Assembly (NCBI GenBank): GCA_963678215.1
Contig: OY782758.1
Location: forward strand, 186,001 to 250,000
Length of the DNA: 64,000 nucleotides
From: Thiobius zoothamnicola
Lineage (GTDB): Bacteria > Pseudomonadota > Gammaproteobacteria > Chromatiales > Chromatiaceae
Reading direction: 5' to 3'
Of the stretch, positions 51,071-59,636 are shown one piece after another (position 1 is the stretch's first letter; each line of letters starts with the position of its first letter). The notes below the pieces were generated by a model. It did no database searches and was not told the origin of the DNA. It saw nothing but the letters and a program-made list of their open reading frames with translations. The position numbers and the translations under genes were made by a program.

Positions 51071-51976
51071 ATGAAAACATTTCCACAGATTGATTCACTG
51101 AGAACAGATCATTTCAGTCACTATCTACGCCTAGTGCGTGCGGATCGGCCGATTGGTATTTATCTGTTGCTCTGGCCGACTTTGTGGGCGCTCTGGTTGG
51201 CTGGAGAGGGTCATCCTGTTTGGTGGATCGTATTGATTTTTATTTTGGGCACGGTTTTGATGCGTTCCGCCGGATGTGCCGTCAATGATTATGCTGATCG
51301 CCATTTTGATGGAAAAGTGGAACGAACCAGGCAACGTCCGTTGGCGACCGGTGCTATTTTGCCCGGAGAAGCCTTGGGCGTTTTCATCGTCTTGTGCTTA
51401 TTGTCTTTTGGTTTGGTATTGCTGCTTGATTGGCGGACGATTTTGCTGGCTTTCGTCGCCGTTGCTCTCGCCGCCATTTATCCTTTTACCAAACGGTATA
51501 CGCATTTACCTCAGTTGGTGCTGGGAGCCGCATTCGCCTGGGCGATTCCAATGGCGTTCAGCGCCTTACAAAGCGACTTGTCCATATTGGCGTGGATGTT
51601 GTTTATCGCCGCAATGATCTGGACGGTGATGTATGACACTTTGTATGCCATGGTGGATCGTGAAGATGATCTTAAAATCGGCATTAAATCCACTGCTATT
51701 TTATTTGGCGCTTATGATCGCCTGATCATTGGTTTATTGCAGTTGGCGGTCTTAGGTTTGTTATGGTTGATTGGCGATATGGCGATGCGTGGTGTGATTT
51801 ATCAATCCGGTTTGTTGATTGGTGCCGCTTTATTTGCTTACCAGCAGTATTTGATTCGTGAACGTCAGCGGGATGCTTGTTTTAAGGCGTTTTTGAGTAA
51901 CAATTTGTTCGGTTTTATTGTCTTTATTGCGTTATTTTTTGATTTTCTGGCCTATCCTGCCGCAACCGGTGCTTGA
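51071..51976 (+). CDS. ubiA: 4-hydroxybenzoate octaprenyltransferase
   Basis: UbiA attaches the polyprenyl tail to 4-hydroxybenzoate in ubiquinone synthesis. The 301-residue multi-helix protein has LRLVRADRPIGIYLLLWPTLWALWLA, the first Asp-rich motif CAVNDYADRHFDGKVERTRQRPL (read in parts) and the second, YDTLYAMVDREDDLKIGIKST, which bind the prenyl diphosphate via Mg2+. The ATG at 51071 fits the family start. An in-frame ATG 11 codons earlier is less likely. ubiC is not adjacent. Confidence 0.95.
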   Translation: MKTFPQIDSLRTDHFSHYLRLVRADRPIGIYLLLWPTLWALWLAGEGHPVWWIVLIFILGTVLMRSAGCAVNDYADRHFDGKVERTRQRPLATGAILPGEALGVFIVLCLLSFGLVLLLDWRTILLAFVAVALAAIYPFTKRYTHLPQLVLGAAFAWAIPMAFSALQSDLSILAWMLFIAAMIWTVMYDTLYAMVDREDDLKIGIKSTAILFGAYDRLIIGLLQLAVLGLLWLIGDMAMRGVIYQSGLLIGAALFAYQQYLIRERQRDACFKAFLSNNLFGFIVFIALFFDFLAYPAATGA

Positions 51977-52112
51977 TCTATACGTATATTGGGAGTAAAA
52001 GACTGTCGCTTAATGAAAAGCCATGGGTGATTTTTCAGCCGGGAAGCTTGTGAAGCCCGTTGCTGATGTGACAGAAAGTATTTGATTACCCGACTTTTGG
52101 AGTAACTTTGAT

Positions 52113-52532
52113 ATGACTATTGAGCTTCCGCCTGACTATGCCCCAAGCTTGGATGAGGAATACATGAATCCTCTGCAACTGGAATATTTCAGCCGCAAAT
52201 TGATTGCGTGGCGTGAGGAATTGATGCAGGAAGCGCAGGAAACGCTGGAGCACTTACGTGACCAATCTTATCAGGAAGTCGGGGATGAGGCGGACCGGGC
52301 CAGTCGTGAAAGCGATCACAGTCTTGAGCTGCGCACCCGTGACCGATACCGTAAGCTGATTCGTAAAATTGAACAGGCTTTGGAGCGTATTGATGATGGC
52401 AGTTATGGCTATTGTGAGGATACGGGGGATCCAATTGGTCTGAAACGTCTCGAGGCAAGACCGATTGCCACGTTGAGTATTGATGCACAAGAGCGCCGCG
52501 AGATTAAAGAGCGGGTATTGGCTGATCGTTAG
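52113..52532 (+). CDS. dksA: DksA-type RNA polymerase regulator with incomplete zinc finger
   Basis: DksA binds the RNA polymerase secondary channel and works with ppGpp. The 139-residue protein has the coiled-coil with acidic tip (EEVGDEADRAS-type sequence EVGDEADRASRESD) and the globular part GSYGYCEDTGDPIGLKRLEARPIATLSIDAQERRE, read in parts. Of the four zinc Cys in the E. coli protein (CxxC...CxxC), only the first remains. The others are T, S and A (CEDT ... SIDA). Such Cys-poor forms are known in alphaproteobacteria and as DksA2. It has a good upstream GGAG and a terminator downstream. Confidence 0.93.
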   Translation: MTIELPPDYAPSLDEEYMNPLQLEYFSRKLIAWREELMQEAQETLEHLRDQSYQEVGDEADRASRESDHSLELRTRDRYRKLIRKIEQALERIDDGSYGYCEDTGDPIGLKRLEARPIATLSIDAQERREIKERVLADR

Positions 52533-52543
52533 ATTTTATTGGC

Positions 52544-52572
52544 GCGGATGTGGTGGACGCATCCGCTTTTTT
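52544..52572 (+). terminator. Intrinsic terminator after dksA
   Basis: GCGGATG, a nine-base loop and CATCCGC form the stem, followed by TTTTTT. It separates dksA from the convergent rhodanese gene. Confidence 0.85.
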
Positions 52573-52579
52573 GTCCCGG

Positions 52580-53044
52580 TTAATTGGGGCGACGTTGTTC
52601 CTCACGCAATTTTGCGGTGAAAAAATCATCCGCTTCGTCCATATCCACAAGATTGTCGTTTGCATCCACCATCGGCTGTTCGTAGTCGTTCCAGCCGCGT
52701 AATCCGGTTTTCAGCGAATAGACGTTGCTGAACCCCAAGACTTGCAGAGACCAGGCGGCGATCAGGCTGCGCTGCCCGGAACGGCATACGATGACGACAT
52801 CCTGATCCCGCGCCTGCACAAGACGTGGTTCTGTTTCCTCATAATCCCATTCGCAAGCGGACTCAAGAATACCGCGTGGAATATTGAGACTGTGTTGCAT
52901 GCGCATGCGCGCGTATTCATCCGGTTCACGAACGTCAATGATCAATGTTTCCGGTTTTTGCTGGAGACGTTCAACTAAGTCCCAAGGCATGATTTCCGGC
53001 ACATTAGCGAGTAAGTGCTTGATTTGCCCAATAAACCGATTCAT
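52580..53044 (-). CDS. Rhodanese-like domain protein
   Basis: A 154-residue single-domain rhodanese. LIIDVREPDEYARMRMQHSLNIPRG is the fold's start. VVIVCRSGQRSLIAAWSLQVLGFSNVYSLKTGLRGW contains the active-site loop CRSGQR with the sulfur-carrying Cys. It could move sulfane sulfur or act as a regulator. I chose the ATG at 53044 (MNRFIGQIKHLLANVP). The frame extends upstream into asmA but without similarity. Confidence 0.88.
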   Translation of the reverse strand: MNRFIGQIKHLLANVPEIMPWDLVERLQQKPETLIIDVREPDEYARMRMQHSLNIPRGILESACEWDYEETEPRLVQARDQDVVIVCRSGQRSLIAAWSLQVLGFSNVYSLKTGLRGWNDYEQPMVDANDNLVDMDEADDFFTAKLREEQRRPN

Positions 53045-53156
53045 GGCGGCTCCAATCTCATCGAATCTCAAAAAGAGCGCGATTCTATCAAGTGGGGATG
53101 ACCTGGAGCAATGAACCGGCGGTTTCCGTCGCCGACATGCTTGATCAATGGAGCTG

Positions 53157-55409
53157 CTAACGTCCAAACAATCCACGTAAAGCTTCTCCCACACCATCTA
53201 TATCGCCCAGTTCCTTGATGGCTTCTTGTTGAACCTTTTGCTTGATTTTCTCCACTTCCTGCTTGGCGTGTTGCTTCGTTTTTTTGCTGAACAGTTCACT
53301 CAGGTCAGGGCGATAATCCGGATCTTGCATGGGGCCGGTAATTCTCACCGGGACAGGTATGCCAGTCAGCGCGTCTTTCTCTTTACCGCCTTGCCCCTCC
53401 AAGGATCCGACTAATTCAACCGTTAACAGATAGTTAATCATATCCTGGGGCAGGTTGATCTGGCCGTCGCCATGAATGCGCAATAAGGGGGATTTGGCGG
53501 TTAAGTCACGATTATTGATCACACCATTGACGATATGAGCTGAACCGCGTAATTCCGAGAAATCCGTTTGCTGATGATTGGAAACCTGTTGTCTGGTGTC
53601 AAAGCCTAAAGCGGTGCTGGTTTCACGAATCAACTGGGCGATGTTGATGCCTTTGTAAGCGCCATCCAGCACTTGGAACCGGGCATTGCCGTTCAGGTTT
53701 TTACGTATATCGGATTCAGTGAGTCCGGCGGTGCGAACATCCATTTCAAGATTCGCGCGTCCCAGAATACGACCCTCGCCAGTCAGATCAGTGAGTAAGT
53801 CACCGACTTGGATATTTGTGAGCCGTTTCAGTGCTTGTATTTTGGGTTGCTTACCTTGTGTATTCAGCGTGATGTCGCCGTCAAATTCGCCTTGATAGAG
53901 TTTGGCGGTGAAGGGTTTTAATTGCAAAACGCCCGCTTTATTCACCGCCTCAACATCAATTTCCTGTATGCGCATTTGATTGAGGGTTAAGTTGTCAATC
54001 TGTAACACGGCTTGTAAATCCAATGTCGCTAATAGGGCGAATGGATTTGGCGCTGCAGCATTCGTATTCGTTGACGTTGGTGATGGGTTTGGCGTTTGGT
54101 TTTCTGTTCCCGGTGGCGTGCTTGATGCTTGGCTGGCGGTTTTTGGATGAGGAGGTTGTCCGCTGGATACGGATTTGATTTCGGCACCCTCTGGTTCCTT
54201 GGCTGGCGGCAAATAACGATCTACATTGATTTGATCAACATGTAAAGCCGCCCGGATCGTTGGCGAAGCAGTATCCAGTACATGAATGTGGCCGACCAGT
54301 GCAGATTCATCCAACCTGATATTCAACGGATCCAGCTTTATCACCCCATTCTTTTGTTGTAATACCACATCAGCGCTGAGGCGGGTCAACATGGTCGGAT
54401 CCAGTGTTTCCATTGTGATGCCAAACAAGTTGGCGAATTGTTTGGCATGCATCTCATGCCAGTGAAGGGTCGCTTGGATTTCAGGAGTTGCGCGGAGTGC
54501 GTTCACCGATATTTCGCCATCCGCTTTGATGTGCGGCCCGATCAAGTGTAGATCGCTGATGGATAAGGTGTCTTGCGCCAAGTCCAATGCCATTTGCGCA
54601 GATAACTCAACCGGCATGGTTGATGATTGGCCGAATAAAGGGCTTTCAGCCACCAAATTGATGACGAGATCCGCCAGGTTAAAACTTTGCATGTCCCGCG
54701 CAATTTGCAATTGCGCTTTAATGCCGACTTCACTTGCAAAGGCGGGTTGAGCGCTATGGATCTTGAAGTGACTTTGCACCGGTGAATCAGCGCCCGGATA
54801 TAACCCATAGGTGGTTAAATCAAAATGATCCAAACGGTATGCCTGCCCAGCCTGTTGGTCTTGCCAGCGAATGCTGGCGTCACGTATTTGTATGCCTTGA
54901 ATGGAAAATGCGACATGAGGAGCGGCAGGTTGCTCTGTTTGATTAACCTGATTAACTGGCGTGGTGTAGGCGGCTGCCTGACTTGTGGGCGGACTATGCT
55001 GCTGCATATCCGACCAATTGGTTGAGCCAGCGGTATTCTTCACTAAATCCAGTTGCAAGCCTTCCAGAATCAAAGTATCGACTTCAATTTGTCGTCTTAG
55101 CAAAGGGAATAATTTGACTTTTAAGCCCAGTTGTTTGATTTGGGCGAAAGGTCGCTCGCCGAAGCCTGCTGCATTGCCCAGCGTGACTTGGCCGGTCTCA
55201 ATGCCTAGCCAGGGGAAAACAGATAACCGAAGATCCTGTTGTATGTGTAAGTCACGCCCGGTTTGTTGTTTGACCAGATCGGCGATCTGTTCTTTATAGT
55301 CGTTGGGGTCGATAACGAATGGCAAAATAATGGCTGCCGCCACCAGTAAAAATACTGACGCCAGCAACAGGCCGAATAACCATTTGATGAATTTGAGCAT
55401 AGGTATCAC
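53157..55409 (-). CDS. asmA: AsmA-family outer-membrane assembly protein
   Basis: A 750-residue inner-membrane-anchored periplasmic protein. The N-terminal helix (LFGLLLASVFLLVAAAIILPFVI) precedes the AsmA start DPNDYKEQIADLVKQQTGRDLHIQQDLRLSVFPWLGIETGQVTLGNAAGF (read in parts). A Pro/Thr/Asn-rich linker lies in the middle (residues about 405-445). The C-terminal AsmA block has GRANLEMDVRTAGLTESDIRKNLNGNARFQVLDGAYKGINIAQLIRET (read in parts). It may be a paralogue rather than the strict AsmA orthologue. The family supports envelope lipid balance. Confidence 0.9.
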   Translation of the reverse strand: MIPMLKFIKWLFGLLLASVFLLVAAAIILPFVIDPNDYKEQIADLVKQQTGRDLHIQQDLRLSVFPWLGIETGQVTLGNAAGFGERPFAQIKQLGLKVKLFPLLRRQIEVDTLILEGLQLDLVKNTAGSTNWSDMQQHSPPTSQAAAYTTPVNQVNQTEQPAAPHVAFSIQGIQIRDASIRWQDQQAGQAYRLDHFDLTTYGLYPGADSPVQSHFKIHSAQPAFASEVGIKAQLQIARDMQSFNLADLVINLVAESPLFGQSSTMPVELSAQMALDLAQDTLSISDLHLIGPHIKADGEISVNALRATPEIQATLHWHEMHAKQFANLFGITMETLDPTMLTRLSADVVLQQKNGVIKLDPLNIRLDESALVGHIHVLDTASPTIRAALHVDQINVDRYLPPAKEPEGAEIKSVSSGQPPHPKTASQASSTPPGTENQTPNPSPTSTNTNAAAPNPFALLATLDLQAVLQIDNLTLNQMRIQEIDVEAVNKAGVLQLKPFTAKLYQGEFDGDITLNTQGKQPKIQALKRLTNIQVGDLLTDLTGEGRILGRANLEMDVRTAGLTESDIRKNLNGNARFQVLDGAYKGINIAQLIRETSTALGFDTRQQVSNHQQTDFSELRGSAHIVNGVINNRDLTAKSPLLRIHGDGQINLPQDMINYLLTVELVGSLEGQGGKEKDALTGIPVPVRITGPMQDPDYRPDLSELFSKKTKQHAKQEVEKIKQKVQQEAIKELGDIDGVGEALRGLFGR

Positions 55410-55753
55410 CCTGACGATGGAGGATTGCCGGATTACTGTGCAGGATTTTAGCCCAAGTGGCGATCAGTATCGGCTAAAAACACGCGAGGATAGGCTAAAT
55501 CAAATTTAGATCGTCAATGGGTTAGCGTGTTAAGTTGGTATGTGTGGAATTTTATCTGTCTGGACCACGGGTTTGTCTACGCAGCCATGCCGCTGAGGGT
55601 GCCTACCTGAGCGAAGTTGTTGGGGGAGTCAGGTAAACTGGATCACAGAAGGGAAAAGGCTTGGTGTTCAAGGGGAGCGAGGTATCTCGGAAATTCACCG
55701 ACGTGGATACAGGAAAACGGGTTGGTTATTGACTTATACAGAAGGGAAAAAGT
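55410..55753. promoter_or_regulatory. Control region upstream of the LuxR-type gene
   Basis: About 345 bases without a gene. A perfect inverted repeat CTAAAT-caa-ATTTAG lies at 55495-55509. The string ACAGAAGGGAAAA occurs at about 55646 and again just before the luxR start, where it serves as the ribosome-binding site. No clear lux-box palindrome was found. Confidence 0.45.
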
Positions 55754-56500
55754 ATGACGAATATCCTGAATTCATTGGAATTTTATGATTATGTCGAATA
55801 TTTGCGTGGGGCGACTTCCGTTGCGCATGTGCAGTCTGTCTGCGCCGAGTTTCTTGGGCAGTTTGGCGGTCGCTATTTCAAATACAAGTGGGTGCCGCCA
55901 AAACTGATTAGACAATCCGAATCGATTAGTTTTGCGAACTGCCCAGATCAATGGATGAAGAGGTACACCGAAGAGGGCTACGACAAGGATGATCCTAAAA
56001 TGCGCTATTGTAATACTCGTTCACGTCCGGTTTGTTGGTCTGATGGGTTGATTAATGACCTGATTCGTGATCCTCAGTTGGCGGGGAGAGATAGAGCTTT
56101 TTGGCAAGATACTCTGGATCAGGGGCTTGGCCATGGGGTGACGATTCCTATCCAGACAAGTATCGGCGGCAATGGTTTACTATGCGTGGCCTATGATAAG
56201 GCTAATGCCGGAGAAGGATTTGCGTCCTTACCTTTATTGGAGGCCTGGGCTATGCACATGCATAGTCATTTGCAAACGTTGTATCGCCGAGAACAGATTG
56301 GTTCCCCTTTGAGTGAACGTGAATTGGAGGTGCTGCGCTGGACAGTGATTGGCAAGACTACTGAAGAAGTGGGACGTATCCTCAATATCTCCGACAACAC
56401 CGTTTTGTTTCATTTGAAGGGCTTGCGTCGCAAACTTAATGTGAGCAACAAGTTTCACTTGACTGCACAAGCTTTGGCGCTCGGTTTAATTGAGATGTAA
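55754..56500 (+). CDS. LuxR-family autoinducer-binding regulator (solo)
   Basis: A 248-residue quorum-sensing-type regulator. The autoinducer-binding domain keeps the key residues: QWMKRYTEEGYDKDDPKM holds the Trp, Tyr, Asp and Pro of the acyl-homoserine-lactone pocket. RPVCWSDG holds the second Trp, and GLGHGVTIPI the Gly. The C-terminal helix-turn-helix (LSERELEVLRWTVIGKTTEEVGRILNISDNTVLFHLKGL, read in parts) has the conserved Glu and Gly. No luxI synthase lies in the window, so it may answer signals made elsewhere. It is convergent with dsbD. Confidence 0.92.
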   Translation: MTNILNSLEFYDYVEYLRGATSVAHVQSVCAEFLGQFGGRYFKYKWVPPKLIRQSESISFANCPDQWMKRYTEEGYDKDDPKMRYCNTRSRPVCWSDGLINDLIRDPQLAGRDRAFWQDTLDQGLGHGVTIPIQTSIGGNGLLCVAYDKANAGEGFASLPLLEAWAMHMHSHLQTLYRREQIGSPLSERELEVLRWTVIGKTTEEVGRILNISDNTVLFHLKGLRRKLNVSNKFHLTAQALALGLIEM

Positions 56501-56520
56501 GTGCTGGATATTACAAGATA

Positions 56521-57623
56521 AGTACCCGCACAATAATAACTTACGTTTTGAGTTGAAAGTGAGCAAATTGGATTCGGACATGCTGGCCGACGGTGGAGAA
56601 GACCCGGTTGACGGCATAGAACAAGTCATCGGGGGTTTGGTAGTCCAGAGGCCGAAGCCAGCCTTCTTTCACTTCCTTCCAAAAGCGTTCAATGATGTTG
56701 TAGTGAGGCGAATAAGGCGGCAGGTAGTAGATGAACAGGTTGCGTTGTTGCCATGACTGCAGACAGGCCTGAAAGGCTTTCGAGGTATGGATGCTGGCGT
56801 TGTCGAGTACGACGACGGTGGGTTTGGCGGCATCGGCGGCCAAGCGATCCAGACATTCAATGACATCGGCGGTGGTGACGGCATGGGAAAACGCGCGATA
56901 CCGCAACCGGTTGTCTCGTGAAAGCAGGCCAAAGTAGCTTTGGCTCTTGCCCCGCTGAGCCGGGATGCATACGTCTTCATCTTTGAATTGCCAGCCATAG
57001 GGCGCATACCCTTGTTCCGAAACCGCCGTTTCGTCTCCGTAGAACAAGTCGATCTGCCCCAGCTCCGCTTGCTGTTCCAGCAAGGCCAGTCCAGCTAGAC
57101 GGACCTGGGCGAGTTCAGGATCGGGCTGTTGTTTGGGGCGCCGCCGGATGCGTTTCCAGGAGCCGCCAAGTGTTTTAAAAAGCGTTTCAAGGTCTGCGTA
57201 CTGAATCGCTTCCCCAGCTGATCCTCCAAGCTCTGTTTGGCATGCGCTAAACGCTGGCGTTCTGCTTGCACCGCCGCTTTGACCACCTGCGCATCTCGTG
57301 CTTCGTTGAACACCCTCGGACGCCCTCGGCCTGGTCGGGTCTGCAACCCCGCGATCCCTTCCGCATCGTAGCGGTTCAGCCACTGTGTCACGCTCACCGC
57401 CGACAGCCCCACAATCTCCCCAATCGACGTCGCCGTGCGGCCCTGACTCTTCAACAGGATGATCTGGCAGCGTTGCCGAAACCGCGCGGTCTTCCCTTCT
57501 TTGTGGCCCGTTTCCAATTCGTTGCGTTGCCCTTGATTCAGTTCTAACGTGCGTACCCGCATCAGCTTCATTACTCAAAGGGAAAAGATGCCTTTTATCA
57601 TAACTTATTATTGTGCGGGTACT
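56521..57623 (-). mobile_element. IS630-family insertion sequence, copy 2 (1103 bp), at the 3' end of dsbD
   Basis: Same ends (AGTACCCGC...) and same length as the copy in hsdR, inverted relative to it, with TA duplications at 56519-56520 and 57624-57625. Restoring one TA gives a dsbD end reading HVRNIL followed by TAA, 10 bases from the luxR stop. The insertion therefore replaced only the last residues of DsbD. Confidence 0.97.
56541..57571 (-). CDS. IS630-family transposase, copy 2, made by -1 frameshifting
   Basis: The encoded proteins are identical to those of copy 1: a 158-codon helix-turn-helix frame starting at 57571, and the DDE frame ending at 56541 with GDETAV, VVVLDNASIH and NIIERFWKEV. 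The same TTTAAAA slippery site joins them. Identity of both copies indicates recent transposition. Confidence 0.92.
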
Positions 57624-59586
57624 TATTACGCACATGTTGTTCAAAGTCGCGTGCCTCAACATAGCCTACTAAGCGTTGCTGGCTAAGCTCTTTGCCTTCT
57701 CGGCTGAAGAACAAAGTCGCTGGAGGACCCACGATTTGATAATGGCGCATGATTGCTTTGTCTGCGCTTGAGTTGTTTGTCACATCGACTTTGATCAACA
57801 CATAGTTGGCCAAGGCATCGCGCACCTTGTTGTCGGTGAAGGTATAGTTCTCCATTTCCTTGCAGCTAGTGCACCAATCGGCATAAAAATCCACCATCAC
57901 TGGCTGGCCGCGAGATTGTTTAATGGTTGTATGGAGTTCATACAAATCCGTCACGCTGTGAAACTCGAGTTTGTTCTCGGTGGAACTAGCTGTGCTTGAT
58001 ATTCCCAGGCCTTTTAAAGGATGCATTAAGGTAGCTTGCCCACCGCTACTGGCACCAATCATCAGCAGTCCGCCATAAAGTGCGAGAACTAAGCCGATGC
58101 CGCGCCAAAATTTCGGCCAGCCTCCGGTATTCTCAGGTGGAGAGTTGAATGCTCCGAGGTATACGGAGGAAACCAAAAAGAGTACCGACCAGAGCATGAG
58201 ACTGATATGTTGGGGAAAAACTCTTTCCAGTAGCCAGATGGCCATCGCCAACAGTAACACGCCAAAGGCGGCGCGGATTGCTTCCATCCAGGCACCTGCG
58301 CGAGGCAGCCATTTGCCTGCCGATGTGCCGATCAGTAGCAGTGGCACACCCATTCCCATGCTAAGACTGAACAAAGCGACTCCCCCTAATACCGCATCGC
58401 CTGTCTGACTGATATAGATCAATGCGCCAGCTAACGGCGCAGCCACACAAGGGCCGACGATTAAGGCGGACAGAGAACCCATTACTGCAACGCCTACCAA
58501 GGTTCCGCCTACTTGACGGTTGCTAAAGGCTGTCAAGCGTGATTGTAGGGCGGTGGGTATTTGAAGCTCGTAAAAGCCAAACATAGATAGGGCGAGTAGA
58601 ACGAACACGCCGCTGAAGGCTGACAATACCCAAGGGTTTTGGAAGGTAGCTTGCAGGTTTTGCCCAAACAGCGCGGCCACTACGCCAGCCAGGGTGTAAG
58701 TTAGTGCCATGGCGAGCACATAAGTGAGCGAGAGTGCGAAAGCTTTGCGGGTGCTTAGTGCCTTTTGACCAGAAATGATCCCGGACAGGATTGGGATCAT
58801 TGGGAACACGCAAGGTGTGAAAGCCAGTAAGAGTCCGAAACCCAGGAAGCTCAATGCTGTCCAACCGATGTTGCTGCTCGCCAAATTTGCGGCGATCTGA
58901 TCCTGTTCTGAGAGTGGGGTAAATTTGATTTGTGTTGACTCTGTTAAGGTTTGCGCCTTAGAGGGTTCCACCACGCTTGCATTGATTTTAGTCAGCCAAA
59001 TGCCGTTTGGTTCCGTATTGCCACCGGGTGGAATGCTAATCTCATAACGTATAGTTTGAGGTGGGTAGCAGATTTGATTTTGGGCGCAGCCTTGCCAGCC
59101 TAGATCCAAGGAAAAATATGCTTCTTTAGAGGATGCGACCAACGAAATGGGAATCTCGATTCTTGGTTTACCAGAGACTACCGATACCTGGCCAAAGAAC
59201 GGATCCTGTTTGATATTGCCCTGAGGTAGGCGCACAGCGCCAAAAGAGAGGTTTGTGACATCGCTTGGCTGGAATACGAATTTATCGCGATACAAATAAT
59301 ATTCCGGTTGCACCTGCCAACTGACGCTCAGCAAACCATTTTGAATTATTGGTGGTTTCAGCACAAAGGCTTCTTCTGGCTCCAAGGCTTGGAATTTTTC
59401 GCTGTTGAAGTTAAGCCCTTCGTCTAGAATGACCGGATCGGTGTTTGCGAACGGTAATGCTGTCAGAGGCAAGTCTGCTGGTTGCGCCAATGCGCTTTCC
59501 CAGCTGATTAGTGCGCTAAAAGCCAGGGCCAGCATATTTGACCAGCCATCGCGCCTTAGAGATCGTTTGGTGATGAAACGCAACAT
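57598..59586 (-). CDS. dsbD: Thiol:disulfide interchange protein DsbD (C-terminal end altered by IS)
   Basis: DsbD passes electrons from cytoplasmic thioredoxin to periplasmic thiol proteins. The product has a signal peptide (to about ALAQP) and a periplasmic alpha domain with GWQGCAQNQICYPPQ (the CxxxxxC pair). The eight-helix core has FTPCVFPMIPILSGII and VGPCVAAPLAGAL (Cys-Pro pairs). The C-terminal thioredoxin domain has the WCTSCK active site. The last residues YPHNNKL come from the IS630 end. The original end was NIL, so activity is probably kept. It is the last gene of a minus-strand operon with two thioredoxin-fold genes. Confidence 0.93.
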   Translation of the reverse strand: MLRFITKRSLRRDGWSNMLALAFSALISWESALAQPADLPLTALPFANTDPVILDEGLNFNSEKFQALEPEEAFVLKPPIIQNGLLSVSWQVQPEYYLYRDKFVFQPSDVTNLSFGAVRLPQGNIKQDPFFGQVSVVSGKPRIEIPISLVASSKEAYFSLDLGWQGCAQNQICYPPQTIRYEISIPPGGNTEPNGIWLTKINASVVEPSKAQTLTESTQIKFTPLSEQDQIAANLASSNIGWTALSFLGFGLLLAFTPCVFPMIPILSGIISGQKALSTRKAFALSLTYVLAMALTYTLAGVVAALFGQNLQATFQNPWVLSAFSGVFVLLALSMFGFYELQIPTALQSRLTAFSNRQVGGTLVGVAVMGSLSALIVGPCVAAPLAGALIYISQTGDAVLGGVALFSLSMGMGVPLLLIGTSAGKWLPRAGAWMEAIRAAFGVLLLAMAIWLLERVFPQHISLMLWSVLFLVSSVYLGAFNSPPENTGGWPKFWRGIGLVLALYGGLLMIGASSGGQATLMHPLKGLGISSTASSTENKLEFHSVTDLYELHTTIKQSRGQPVMVDFYADWCTSCKEMENYTFTDNKVRDALANYVLIKVDVTNNSSADKAIMRHYQIVGPPATLFFSREGKELSQQRLVGYVEARDFEQHVRNKYPHNNKL

Positions 59587-59636
59587 AAGATCAGTTTGTT
59601 TGTTGAATGAAAAAATAAGCGCTTCTGTCCGACGAG

